A model generated the notes under the pieces. That model did no database searches, was not told where the DNA came from, and saw nothing but the letters and a program-made list of their open reading frames with translations. A program made the position numbers and the translations under genes. Shown here in pieces: positions 45,337 through 53,233 of a stretch of 55,214 nt of DNA. Numbering within the stretch: the first letter of the stretch is position 1; each line of letters starts with the position of its first letter. Source of the stretch: Opitutales bacterium. Lineage in GTDB: Bacteria > Verrucomicrobiota > Verrucomicrobiia > Opitutales > Oceanipulchritudinaceae. The stretch spans positions 1 to 55,214 of the forward strand of contig JAFIGH010000024.1 in NCBI GenBank assembly GCA_020831525.1, written 5' to 3'.

Positions 45337-46005
45337 GATCCAATCCCATCCGCTCACCGAAACGATCCTCGAACTGGCGTCAACCAAAGCGAAGCCGCTG
45401 ACGCACCACACTCAGAAGCTCAGTCCGGGCAATCATACGTGAAATCCTGCATTTCCTTTGCAGGATTTCAAAAAAAAGGCGCCGGAGTTGCCGGGGATTT
45501 GCCTCCGGAATGAAATGGAACGGAAGTTCCGGACACCCAAAGGAATGGGTATGGCGAGACCGGTCCAGCCAACGTAGCCGACTGCCATCTTGGCGGTCGG
45601 ACCGCGACGCGCGAAGGCCCGTAATCGCGCGATCCCCCGCCTACACCGAACGCCGGTGGCCTCCTGCCCCCGATGCATGAGGCCAAGAACCACGGATAGC
45701 GCGGATGATCACGGATACGCTTTCCAACGGCTATTTGAACCGCGAAGGGAGTATAGGTCGCGGAGACCTTTCCCGCCGAATTATTTTTCCCACCAGCGGC
45801 TGTCGGCATTCCGCCGGGGCTTCCCGGTAAGTCGGAAGTCCGTGAGCCGGATTAGCGAACGGTTCACTTGGAAGGTCGGTCGGTGTTTTCCAAGAACGCG
45901 CGATCAACCCGCCTTTGGAGGTCTCGGCTCTGCCCGCGCCGCAGTGGAAGCGGCCACCCGCCTCGACCCCGCGCGCCGCCGGTAAGACCACAAACAATGT
46001 TCATC
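45337..46005. repeat. gene-free stretch with dispersed repeats
   Basis: Contains a perfect 11-bp hairpin GAAATCCTGCA/TGCAGGATTTC (45441-45469) followed by seven A (not a standard terminator), a ~87-bp dispersed repeat (45574-45660) whose core is CCGACTGCC-N5-GGCGGTCGG (45578-45600), and a CACGGATA-type direct repeat near 45690-45720. I find no credible protein in it. Confidence 0.6.
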
Positions 46006-46055
46006 GGATCCTCACTCCTCGGATCGACCGCGGTCGATCCGGGAAGTGAGGATCC
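46006..46055. repeat. 50-bp near-perfect palindrome
   Basis: Two 25-base arms with two mismatches and no loop; the centre GGATCGACCGCGGTCGATCC is a perfect 20-bp palindrome and the ends are GGATCCTCACT/AGTGAGGATCC. It could extrude as a cruciform or act as an operator. It ends five bases before the 23-bp repeat array. Confidence 0.85.
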
Positions 46056-46060
46056 GCCAG

Positions 46061-46152
46061 GTAGCCATTTGCCGAACTTTAAAGTTGCAATCTGCCGAAG
46101 CCTAATGTTGCAATCTGCCGAAGCCTCCGGTAGCCATATGCCGAGGATGAAG
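46061..46152. repeat. four tandem 23-bp repeats overlapping the start of the DUF4143 ATPase
   Basis: Units begin at 46061, 46084, 46107 and 46130. Units 1 and 4 start GTAGCCAT(T/A)TGCCGA; units 2 and 3 start GTTGCAATCTGCCGAAGCCT and are identical over 20 bases. All share TGCCGA at the same phase. The candidate start codons of the ATPase lie inside unit 4, so a protein bound here would block its own expression signal. About two helical turns per unit suit a repeated operator. Confidence 0.85.
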
Positions 46153-47406
46153 GTCGACTTGTCAGATCAAACTTACTTCCCCCGCCATCTTCGGGGCGCG
46201 GTGGAAGCGGCTTTGTCCGACACGCCGGTGGTATGCCTGCTAGGGCCGCGGCAGTGCGGAAAGTCGACGCTGGCGCGCCTTTGCGAGCCGGGCCGCCACT
46301 ATGTCAGCCTGGATGACAAGGGATACTTCGATCTCGCCCGTCAGGATCCGGAAGGCTTTATCGACGGACTGCCGGAGCGGGCCGCGATTGACGAGGTGCA
46401 ACGCGTTCCCGAACTCACGCTGGCCATCAAGCGCAACGTGGACGCAAACCGCAAGGCCGGTCGCTTTCTCCTCACCGGTTCCGCGAACCTGCTGCAACTG
46501 CCGCGTCTGGCAGACTCCCTTGCGGGTCGAATGGAGTGCCTCCATCTTCACCCTTTGACCGAATCCGAGGTTCGAAAATCGGAGGGGCGGTTTCTGGAGT
46601 CGTTTCTGGACGGAAACGTAAAACCGGAGATCACTCCCTCAGGAAACCCCAAACCCTCGGAACTGCCAGCCCTGCTGGTGGCGGGCGGTTACCCGGAATC
46701 GGTGAAACGAAATCCCGCGCGGGCAGATCGCTGGCGGCAAAACTACATCCAATCTATCGTCGAACGGGATATACGCGACATTGCCGAGGTCAGGGACGTC
46801 AGCGACCTGATTCGTTTTCTCAGTTTCCTCGAGAGCCGCACAGCCCAACTCCTCAACTACAGCGCCATATCCCAGGACCTCGGTCATTCCCGGGCAACGG
46901 TCGAGCGTTACCTGACGCTGCTGGAGCGCCTGTTTCTCGTCCGCCGCCTGCCGGCGTGGCACAGCAACCGCAGCAAACGCCTGGTCAAGGCACCGAAGCT
47001 TCATTTCGTCGACTCCGGGCTCGCGGCCACCTTGGGCGAACTGGATGCGGATCGATGGAACGAAGAGCGTCCGCGTTTCGGCCACTTGCTGGAATCCTTT
47101 GTTCTCCAGCAGATCGTCGCCATGGCGGACTGGATGCCCCGGCCTCCGCGCTTTTTCCATTACCGTGACCGCGACAAGACCGAGGTCGACATTGTCATTG
47201 AGTCGCGGAACCGCATCTGGGGTGTCGAAATCAAAACCGCTTCAAGTGCCAATTCGCAAGACATCAAGGGCCTGCTCAAGCTCGCCGAAATCGCAGGAGA
47301 GCGTTTCCAGCAGGGAATCGTCTTCTATGACGGGCAGGCCACTCTCCCTTTGAACAAACATCCTGACATTCTCGCCGTGCCGCTCTCCAAACTCTGGACA
47401 CTCTAA
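46138..47406 (+). CDS. AAA-type ATPase with DUF4143 domain
   Basis: 422 residues from ATG 46138; ATG 46147 is equally possible. Walker A LLGPRQCGKSTLAR, Walker B AAIDEVQRVPEL, sensor LLTGSANLL, then a winged-helix region (NYSAISQDLGHSRATVERYLTLLE read in parts) and a C-terminal DUF4143 domain with the nuclease-like pattern EVDIVIES...GVEIKTA. Such ATPases are widespread in bacteria and archaea and are often horizontally transferred; a biochemical role is not established. No toxin or antitoxin is adjacent. The array of 23-bp repeats at its start suggests autoregulation. The frame is open for 90 more codons upstream, but these run through the palindrome and repeats. Confidence 0.9.
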   Translation: MPRMKVDLSDQTYFPRHLRGAVEAALSDTPVVCLLGPRQCGKSTLARLCEPGRHYVSLDDKGYFDLARQDPEGFIDGLPERAAIDEVQRVPELTLAIKRNVDANRKAGRFLLTGSANLLQLPRLADSLAGRMECLHLHPLTESEVRKSEGRFLESFLDGNVKPEITPSGNPKPSELPALLVAGGYPESVKRNPARADRWRQNYIQSIVERDIRDIAEVRDVSDLIRFLSFLESRTAQLLNYSAISQDLGHSRATVERYLTLLERLFLVRRLPAWHSNRSKRLVKAPKLHFVDSGLAATLGELDADRWNEERPRFGHLLESFVLQQIVAMADWMPRPPRFFHYRDRDKTEVDIVIESRNRIWGVEIKTASSANSQDIKGLLKLAEIAGERFQQGIVFYDGQATLPLNKHPDILAVPLSKLWTL

Positions 47407-47557
47407 GCCATGCCGCGGGACAGCACAAAAAAGCACAAGAGCCAGTAGCATATCCGAGCGCCATTGCCGACAGGGCCGGCCTGCTTCGATGCGGTCAACG
47501 GCGGAATTGACCGCGGCGCGGGTGCTGCTTTAGGTTGGGAAGAAAGAAGACCCGCTC
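47407..47557. repeat. short gap with partial dispersed repeat
   Basis: TATCCGAGCGCCATTG at 47450-47465 recurs at 48541-48556 at the end of the longer dispersed repeat. Otherwise nothing recognised. Confidence 0.45.
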
Positions 47558-48259
47558 ATGCAGTCACACCTTTCATGGCAATACGACGAATTCAACGCCG
47601 TCGGACGCGACTATGGCAGTCCGTCCGAAGTGGACGTCTACGATTCAAGCCACGCTGACTTCCGCGACATCAAGGCGGAGAGTATTCGCGTGCTCGATAC
47701 GCTCGGCATAAAGCGGGGCGATGCCGTCATCGATTTCGGCTCAGGCACCGGCACTTTTTCGGTCGAAGCCGCAAAAAGAGGAGCGAGGGTCTATGCGGTG
47801 GATGTTTCCGAGGCCATGCTTGCGCGGGCGAAGGCCAAGGCCGGTGAGGAAGGCGTGTCCGGTATTCGGTTTCACCATGCCGGATTTCTGACCTACGAGC
47901 CTACCGAAGACTTGGTGGACGCCGTTGTGACGATCTATTCATTCCACCACCTGCCGGATTTCTGGAAGGGCATAGCACTCAAGCGCATCCACCGTATGCT
48001 GAAGCCCGGCGGGCGGTTGTACATGCATGATGTCATCATCGAGGAACCATGCGCCCTTGAGAACGTCGCCCTCTTCATCAACAAGCAGGAGAAGGCCGGA
48101 GGGGACTTCCTCCGTGAAGACGCCGAGGGGCATTTCCGCGATGAGTTTTCCACCTATGATTGGGTAATGGACGGGCTGCTCGCCCGTGCCGGATTCAGTA
48201 TTACAGACAAGCACATCGAAGGGGGAATTCTCGGCACCTACCTGTGCACAAAGAACTGA
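47558..48259 (+). CDS. class I SAM-dependent methyltransferase
   Basis: 233 residues. Motif I VIDFGSGTGTFS binds S-adenosylmethionine, followed by the acidic loop VYAVDVSEAMLARA, motif II-like DLVDAVVTIYSFHHLPD and the post-motif LKPGGRLYMHDVI. Methyltransferase-11-like. The accepted substrate cannot be read from sequence. It lies 151 bp after the DUF4143 ATPase in the same direction; both are bracketed by copies of the dispersed repeat (45574 and 48465). Confidence 0.92.
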   Translation: MQSHLSWQYDEFNAVGRDYGSPSEVDVYDSSHADFRDIKAESIRVLDTLGIKRGDAVIDFGSGTGTFSVEAAKRGARVYAVDVSEAMLARAKAKAGEEGVSGIRFHHAGFLTYEPTEDLVDAVVTIYSFHHLPDFWKGIALKRIHRMLKPGGRLYMHDVIIEEPCALENVALFINKQEKAGGDFLREDAEGHFRDEFSTYDWVMDGLLARAGFSITDKHIEGGILGTYLCTKN

Positions 48260-48282
48260 AGAAGCCCTGCCGGGCAGCGGAG

Positions 48283-48353
48283 CGGGAAGGCGGTAAATCC
48301 AGTAGACAAAGAGCGCGCCAGACTCGGCATTCTCCAGCCCCTTGTCTCCGCCG
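48283..48353 (+). pseudogene. fragment of a LuxR regulator gene
   Basis: 48304-48353 equals 41061-41110 of the LuxR gene in 46 of 50 positions; in the matching frame it reads DKERARLGILQPLVSA. Just before it, GGTAAATCC at about 48288-48300 resembles the region upstream of the LuxR start (40517-40540). A possible HTH start (MLTERARP) appears near 48440, right before the next repeat. It is a decayed paralogue or duplicated piece. Confidence 0.55.
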
Positions 48354-48464
48354 GGCTGCCGACCACGCTTCGGCAGGGCTCAGCCGACCGAGTCAAGGTC
48401 AGGCAGCGACGACCTCCCAACCGCACACGCGCGCCGCGATGCTCACCGAACGAGCCCGCCCACA

Positions 48465-48556
48465 GTAGCCGACTGCCGTTCCGGCGGTCGGTCGAGCGTG
48501 CCCGAAGTCCCCGAAGTCCCGCAACCTCGCGATCCCATGCTTATCCGAGCGCCATT
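48465..48556. repeat. ~90-bp dispersed repeat, second copy
   Basis: Core hairpin CCGACTGCC-GTTCC-GGCGGTCGG (48469-48491), then a conserved CGCGATCCC and TATCCGAGCGCC tail. It matches 45574-45660 in the same orientation. From here on the sequence becomes clearly more AT-rich. Confidence 0.7.
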
Positions 48557-48755
48557 GGGGCCTGCCGGGACGAGCATGCAAATCAGAAAGAAGACCGTAA
48601 AGCTATGCTCGGTTGATTTTTTTCACCGGACCTTTCCGGGAAAACGACCAGACCAATGCTTACCACTTTTCCCCTCCCTCACCGACCGTCTATGAAACCG
48701 TTTTGAGTCCAATATAGTGTTGCATGGGAGGTCTATATCGGAAAGGAGTAAGCTT

Positions 48756-49703
48756 ATGCGAGGTTCTGTTCAATATCCACGGCATGATCTGTCTGTCAAA
48801 ACCGGCCTGATTTTCAGCGCCCTAGTGTGCTTCCTAGTCGGTGCGGTATGGCTTCTTGCCAGCGCGCAGAGACCTTCAGTGTCCACACAGCGAGTGGATG
48901 TAAGAACAACCGGAATGCCAAGCAACGTTGGGCGTGGAAACGTTTATCTTTTGGATGAACAAAGAGGGATGATTCTGCAGGTCGGACGTTTTTCCGATAA
49001 CGAAGGCGAAGTCATCCTCTCGCTTCGGGTTCCGAATCATCAACTCCGAGAGGAAGTTCGTTGGCAGGCCCAATTTTGGCATCCCGGTTATTCAAGTTAC
49101 AGCCCTTATGTAGATTTTATCAATGATGTTCGCTTGCGGAACAGTATTTCCGAAATCGTTTCCACAGCCTTTCGCGATTCTGCTCTGCGGGAGGAGGCCG
49201 AAGAGCTTGGGCGGAAGGTATTCGAGGAGCTGTTTGCAAAGGCCCAGCCCAGTTTTCGGGAGATAACCGATGACCCGCAATTCCGTTCTCTGCTGGTGGA
49301 CGTTGCCTTGGAAGAGGGAAGTCACCTTCTTCCGCGTGCAGAGCATCGACGAATCGAACGAACTTGGGTTGGGCCAATGGTCGATGTAGTCGTCGCCAAA
49401 GCACGGCTTTGGCCTTGGTCTGAATGGGTCGGCGAGATTGTTTCAGATCCTGAAAAAGAGGAAACCCTCAACTCGCTTCTGAACAGCATGGAACCTTACT
49501 TTCGCGAAGCCCTGCAGGATTTCCTCTGGAACCGTGACCAAATTCTTCGGCCCGGACCCCAGTATGCCCCTAATGTTCGCTTGCTCTGGGTTGCCCGCCG
49601 GACTTTATTCGGTGCCCGTGAGTCGGCCATTACCTTGTTGGAAGCAACAGACGGAGAAAAATTGTCAGGGGAAACCACTTTGACCGTGCAGGAGATCCAA
49701 TGA
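48756..49703 (+). CDS. membrane-anchored MCE/MlaD-like protein (tentative)
   Basis: 315 residues from ATG 48756, with AGGAGT six bases before it, one of the clearest ribosome binding sites in the window. One N-terminal membrane helix (TGLIFSALVCFLVGAVWLLAS) is followed by a ~90-residue beta-rich part (GNVYLLDEQRGMILQVGRF, EGEVILSLRVPN) that resembles a divergent MCE domain, then a ~170-residue helical region (SEIVSTAFRDSALREEAEEL, WVGPMVDVVVAKARLWPWSEW). MCE proteins carry lipids between membranes together with an MlaE permease and MlaF ATPase. The MCE call rests mainly on the coupled downstream gene, which overlaps by 4 bp. Confidence 0.75.
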   Translation: MRGSVQYPRHDLSVKTGLIFSALVCFLVGAVWLLASAQRPSVSTQRVDVRTTGMPSNVGRGNVYLLDEQRGMILQVGRFSDNEGEVILSLRVPNHQLREEVRWQAQFWHPGYSSYSPYVDFINDVRLRNSISEIVSTAFRDSALREEAEELGRKVFEELFAKAQPSFREITDDPQFRSLLVDVALEEGSHLLPRAEHRRIERTWVGPMVDVVVAKARLWPWSEWVGEIVSDPEKEETLNSLLNSMEPYFREALQDFLWNRDQILRPGPQYAPNVRLLWVARRTLFGARESAITLLEATDGEKLSGETTLTVQEIQ

Positions 49704-51199
49704 TTCTTGAAAACATTGTATTGAAGCGCTCCGGAAAAACGTTGATTAAAGGGGGAAACCTCCCTTTGCAACCTGGTAAGGTTACGGTTTTTTTCGGCCC
49801 GAGTGGTGGAGGAAAGTCCACCCTGCTTTATGGTTTAGCAGATTTGGACCGTCATGTCGTGTTGCGAAGCGACCAAGGAGAACAGCCTCTCTCTCGGCTT
49901 CGCGTAGGAGTAGTCCCCCAGCAATCAGCTGTTTTTGAGGATTTTGGAGAAGCACGCAAGAATCTCTCCTTTGCCTATGATCACTTGCCGCGTGGGGAGA
50001 GAGAGGAAGGCCAACGGGCGATGAAATGGGCAAGGGACTCTCTTGGTATCGATGGGACATGGCGTTTTCCGCTCTCCGGCGGACAGAGACAGCGGGTGGC
50101 TATTGCGCGGGCATTGGTCGGAAATGCCCGTGTTCTATTGTTTGATGAGCCTACCAGTGGTCTGGACCCCGCGAGCCGGGCAGAAGCTATCAAGGTGGTG
50201 GGAGAAGCGGCTCGCACAGGGGTTTCGGTGCTGGTGGTAACTCATGATCTGGAGTGGAATCATCCGGAGGCTGCGGACACAATCGTCTTGCTGAAGAATC
50301 GCATCCTGGAAACCCGGGGGCCGGGCGAGGATTTAGCGCCGTCGTTTTTTTTGCGCTCGCCCGTGGATGCCGAAGAAGACCAACCACCGCCTCTTTGGGA
50401 GCGAAAGATGGCTCAATGGGGCAGGACCCTGTGGTGGTTTGGAAGCGTTCCAGCACAGATCGCTCTTGGCCTGAGGGGAGAGGAGAAGGTCAAGCCCGGT
50501 TGGCTGGCCCTTTTTCTACGGCATTTCGGAGGGATGGTCTGGGGAGTGTCATCTCTCATTTACCTTGCGGTGGCAGGAATATTGGTGGGCTTCTCCAGCT
50601 TATATTTCTCGGTGGGAGCCCTTGAGCCGTCGCCCCATTTGCAAACCATTCTAGTGCCCGAGCTATTGAGCGGTAGTGGATTTGGCCTCTACCGGGTGAT
50701 TATCCCTCTACTAGCTGCGCTTTTAGTCGCTGCCAAATGCGGCTCCGCTCTCGCTGCCGATATTGGAAACCGTGCCTATGGCGGGCAGATTGGGGTGATG
50801 CGGACCATGGGGACCAATCCGGAAACTTATCTTCTGCTCCCCGCATTGATCGGTTTTGGTATCGGCCTTCCTCTGCTCCACCTGCTGGCCTTCGCCATGG
50901 CTTCGACAGGTTCTCTCATGGGATATCTCCTGACCTTTCCCCAAGAAACAGTCTTTTCTTGGCGAAGCGGATTCTTCCGCCTGCTCTGGGCGGAAGGTGG
51001 ATTTCTTCCCGCGGGTACTCTTTGGAACTTCACCAAACTTTCCCTTTCCGGAATGGGCGTGGCCATGATCGCCTACTACTGCGGAAGCTTGCCGAAAACC
51101 AGTAACACCGATGTCGGGCAGGACATCTCCCGAGCCACGGTCTGGGGCAGCTTATGGTGCCTGATTGTGTTTACCCTTTTCGCCTTGGTGGAGTTCTAG
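49700..51199 (+). CDS. ABC ATPase fused to MlaE-type permease
   Basis: 499 residues. Residues 1-~225 are a complete ABC ATPase: Walker A GPSGGGKST (33-41), signature LSGGQ (125-129), Walker B VLLFDE (146-151), H-loop VVTHDLEW. After a linker, residues ~260-499 are an MlaE/YrbE-like permease: MVWGVSSLIYLAVAGILVG, PLLAALLVAAKCGSALAADIG, GQIGVMRTMGTNPETYLLLP, LPLLHLLAFAMASTGSLMGY. In known Mla systems MlaF and MlaE are separate proteins; a single-chain ATPase-permease is unusual. It probably forms a dimer that moves phospholipid or another hydrophobic substrate, working with the MCE-like protein encoded just before. Confidence 0.9.
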   Translation: MILENIVLKRSGKTLIKGGNLPLQPGKVTVFFGPSGGGKSTLLYGLADLDRHVVLRSDQGEQPLSRLRVGVVPQQSAVFEDFGEARKNLSFAYDHLPRGEREEGQRAMKWARDSLGIDGTWRFPLSGGQRQRVAIARALVGNARVLLFDEPTSGLDPASRAEAIKVVGEAARTGVSVLVVTHDLEWNHPEAADTIVLLKNRILETRGPGEDLAPSFFLRSPVDAEEDQPPPLWERKMAQWGRTLWWFGSVPAQIALGLRGEEKVKPGWLALFLRHFGGMVWGVSSLIYLAVAGILVGFSSLYFSVGALEPSPHLQTILVPELLSGSGFGLYRVIIPLLAALLVAAKCGSALAADIGNRAYGGQIGVMRTMGTNPETYLLLPALIGFGIGLPLLHLLAFAMASTGSLMGYLLTFPQETVFSWRSGFFRLLWAEGGFLPAGTLWNFTKLSLSGMGVAMIAYYCGSLPKTSNTDVGQDISRATVWGSLWCLIVFTLFALVEF

Positions 51200-51316
51200 C
51201 GAAAGAGGTTCTCTCCAGTTTGCGGCTTCGGCATTCCGGAAGTTATCGCTACATCCTGCTACGAGAAGGAACAAAATGAAAGATAAACGGAAAGAAACGA
51301 CCGGCTCACTCCTCGA

Positions 51317-52144
51317 TCAGTCTTCGGCTGGAGGAAATTCATCGCGGATATATGTTAATAAGGCGGCGAGTTTACGCTCAGGATGAGATCCGCTGAACCG
51401 GTAGGATTCTACGTCATCAAGGGATTGAATATGTTCAATCACGCTGATCGGAGAACCCCTGCGAGAGGTCCGGAAATGATTACGGTAGAAATCCCAGCGC
51501 GAAGATCCCGCGGATTCCCTGAATATTTCGGTAAACCAAACCATGTGTTCATAGTAGACATAGTCTTGCCTAAGAAATACTCTCTCGTTGTGAGGGCCTC
51601 TACTTGAAACAGAAAATTCTCGACTCCTCCTTTCCGAAAACGCCTCGAATAGCTCCGGGAAAAGTGGATTAGCTGGCAATCCATCAAGTCCGTTCTGGAT
51701 TTCATTCAAATGGGTAGTGAATTCAGACATAAAATTCCTGTAACTCGCAACAGAATCAAACCGATCAGTTATATTTCTCATGTCCGAAAGGCCGATCTCA
51801 CTCGGACGAAAAACGAATCGATTAGGATGAGGATTTTCACGAAGGATTGCAGAAAGATTAGGATCGCTTAGAGTATCGACTCTTTCATATAAAATATGAA
51901 TGCCCTTAACTTCGAGAAGAAACGCTGCAGCTTTTTGTAGTTGTTCGTCGTCAGATTGATCGTACAAAAATTCTGACCAACTCACCAATTCCTGCGGCGG
52001 ATGCATTGGCGCAGGTTGTTGCTTAGTGACACAACCCGAAGGCATCGAAAAAAATACGAGCAAACCAGCGAAAAAGAGCAGCAACAGTGAGATACAAACC
52101 ACTTTCCGCGTCATAAAATAAACTGCCATAACAAGTGCCTTCAT
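51317..52144 (-). CDS. uncharacterised membrane-anchored or lipoprotein-like protein
   Basis: 275 residues from ATG 52144; ATG 52114 (MTRKVVC) would suit a signal peptide better. A hydrophobic segment VVCISLLLLFFAGLLVFFSM ends in PSGC, a poor but possible lipobox. The mature part is hydrophilic and mixed helical, with a Tyr/Trp-rich stretch (DYVYYEHMVWFTEIFRE). I recognise no family. AT-rich like its neighbours and convergent with the ABC fusion gene; it is 69 bp downstream of the next gene in the same direction. Confidence 0.75.
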   Translation of the reverse strand: MKALVMAVYFMTRKVVCISLLLLFFAGLLVFFSMPSGCVTKQQPAPMHPPQELVSWSEFLYDQSDDEQLQKAAAFLLEVKGIHILYERVDTLSDPNLSAILRENPHPNRFVFRPSEIGLSDMRNITDRFDSVASYRNFMSEFTTHLNEIQNGLDGLPANPLFPELFEAFSERRSREFSVSSRGPHNERVFLRQDYVYYEHMVWFTEIFRESAGSSRWDFYRNHFRTSRRGSPISVIEHIQSLDDVESYRFSGSHPERKLAALLTYIRDEFPPAED

Positions 52145-52213
52145 GTAGTATTTTAATTAAGGTCGTCGATTCCTGTATTTAAATTTTCGGCGCATTATAA
52201 AAAAATGAATCTT

Positions 52214-53221
52214 CTAATTAATTCGATTTAGCGCTTCAAGAATCTTATCCTCAATTCTGGTTGGATCCTCTGCGTCAAAATCCTCAACTCCCCTGACTTT
52301 TCTCAATCCCTCTCGTAGATTCAGCTCATTGTCCGCTTTGGAATCGTTGATTATTTTCTTCAAAATTAACTGCAGTCTCTCAATTTGTTCATCAAGATCA
52401 GAAAGATGTTCCTTGTTTAAAACGCTGAAGGATTTTGCAGCGGCGTCAAATTCGCCGTCTCTTAGGTTTTGAAGAAATCTCTCCCAATCCATATTAACCT
52501 CTTCCACAGTCAAAAGGCTTGCCTCACCCTGGTCTTCTCCCAACCTTTCTTCCTGTAGAGCAATATCTGATTGTAATCCTGAATTCCCCGGGACCAAATG
52601 CCGAACCAATAGGATTATGAGGATAAGGCAGACGACCGCAAGTAATCCCGGAAGCACAATCCGACGTGTTTTTATTTTCGGGGCAGACTTTACGATAAGG
52701 ATTTGCTTAGTCTCTCCACCGGCATTTGGGCAGACATCGTTCGGACAATGCATTTCCACTTCGGCGGGAGAGGACCCGGCACCAGCGTGCATCGTTCGGG
52801 AAATGGGTAGATTTAACCGCTCAAGCAGGCTATCCATCCGCGGGTCGCGTGAAAAAAGGGGACCTTCGCGACCTCCACCGACTCCCTCTCCGTTGATCCA
52901 TTTGTCGATCTCGTTAATCAGATAACTCTGCAATGCAGTCCGGATATTCAACCTGTCTTCGTGACTCCACTGTGTTCCATCGGGGGTCAACAGAAGGAGG
53001 GTTTCCGTACCTTCTCGGGTGGTTCCACAAGGTTCCTTGTGCGTTACCCGCCGACTCACACAGGGATAGATATCCCTGTTCCCCGACCTGATTCTTTGCA
53101 GGGCTTCGAAAACTTCCTCTCGGTTCGGGGCACAGCTACTGACCACTAAAATATACCCTTGCCCCCCCCGTGATCGCGGAGTTTCTAGAATCAGGCAAGG
53201 TGTTGAAAAGGAAGATCCCAT
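52214..53221 (-). CDS. uncharacterised single-pass membrane protein
   Basis: 335 residues. The N-terminal ~180 residues are cytoplasmic-type with six or more Cys (SSCAPNREEV, PCVSRRVTHKEPCG, MHCPNDVCPNAGG), the last resembling a small metal knuckle. One membrane helix (VLPGLLAVVCLILIILLV, about 192-212) is followed by ~120 helical, acidic residues (WERFLQNLRDGEFDAAAKSF, EQIERLQLILKKI). No family recognised. It starts 12 bp after the stop of the GTPase-like gene and so belongs to the same operon. Confidence 0.8.
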   Translation of the reverse strand: MGSSFSTPCLILETPRSRGGQGYILVVSSCAPNREEVFEALQRIRSGNRDIYPCVSRRVTHKEPCGTTREGTETLLLLTPDGTQWSHEDRLNIRTALQSYLINEIDKWINGEGVGGGREGPLFSRDPRMDSLLERLNLPISRTMHAGAGSSPAEVEMHCPNDVCPNAGGETKQILIVKSAPKIKTRRIVLPGLLAVVCLILIILLVRHLVPGNSGLQSDIALQEERLGEDQGEASLLTVEEVNMDWERFLQNLRDGEFDAAAKSFSVLNKEHLSDLDEQIERLQLILKKIINDSKADNELNLREGLRKVRGVEDFDAEDPTRIEDKILEALNRIN

Positions 53222-53233
53222 GCAGATTTAAGA

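Noticed and set aside
45441-45477. Hairpin GAAATCCTGCA/TGCAGGATTTC as terminator of the XPB operon
   Set aside because: It is followed by A, not T, on the plus strand, and the T run precedes rather than follows the stem on the minus strand.
51276-51386. 36-codon frame MKDKRKETTG with a good upstream GAAGGA
   Set aside because: It overlaps the 3' end of the convergent 275-residue gene and resembles nothing; it may be real, but position and length alone do not support it.
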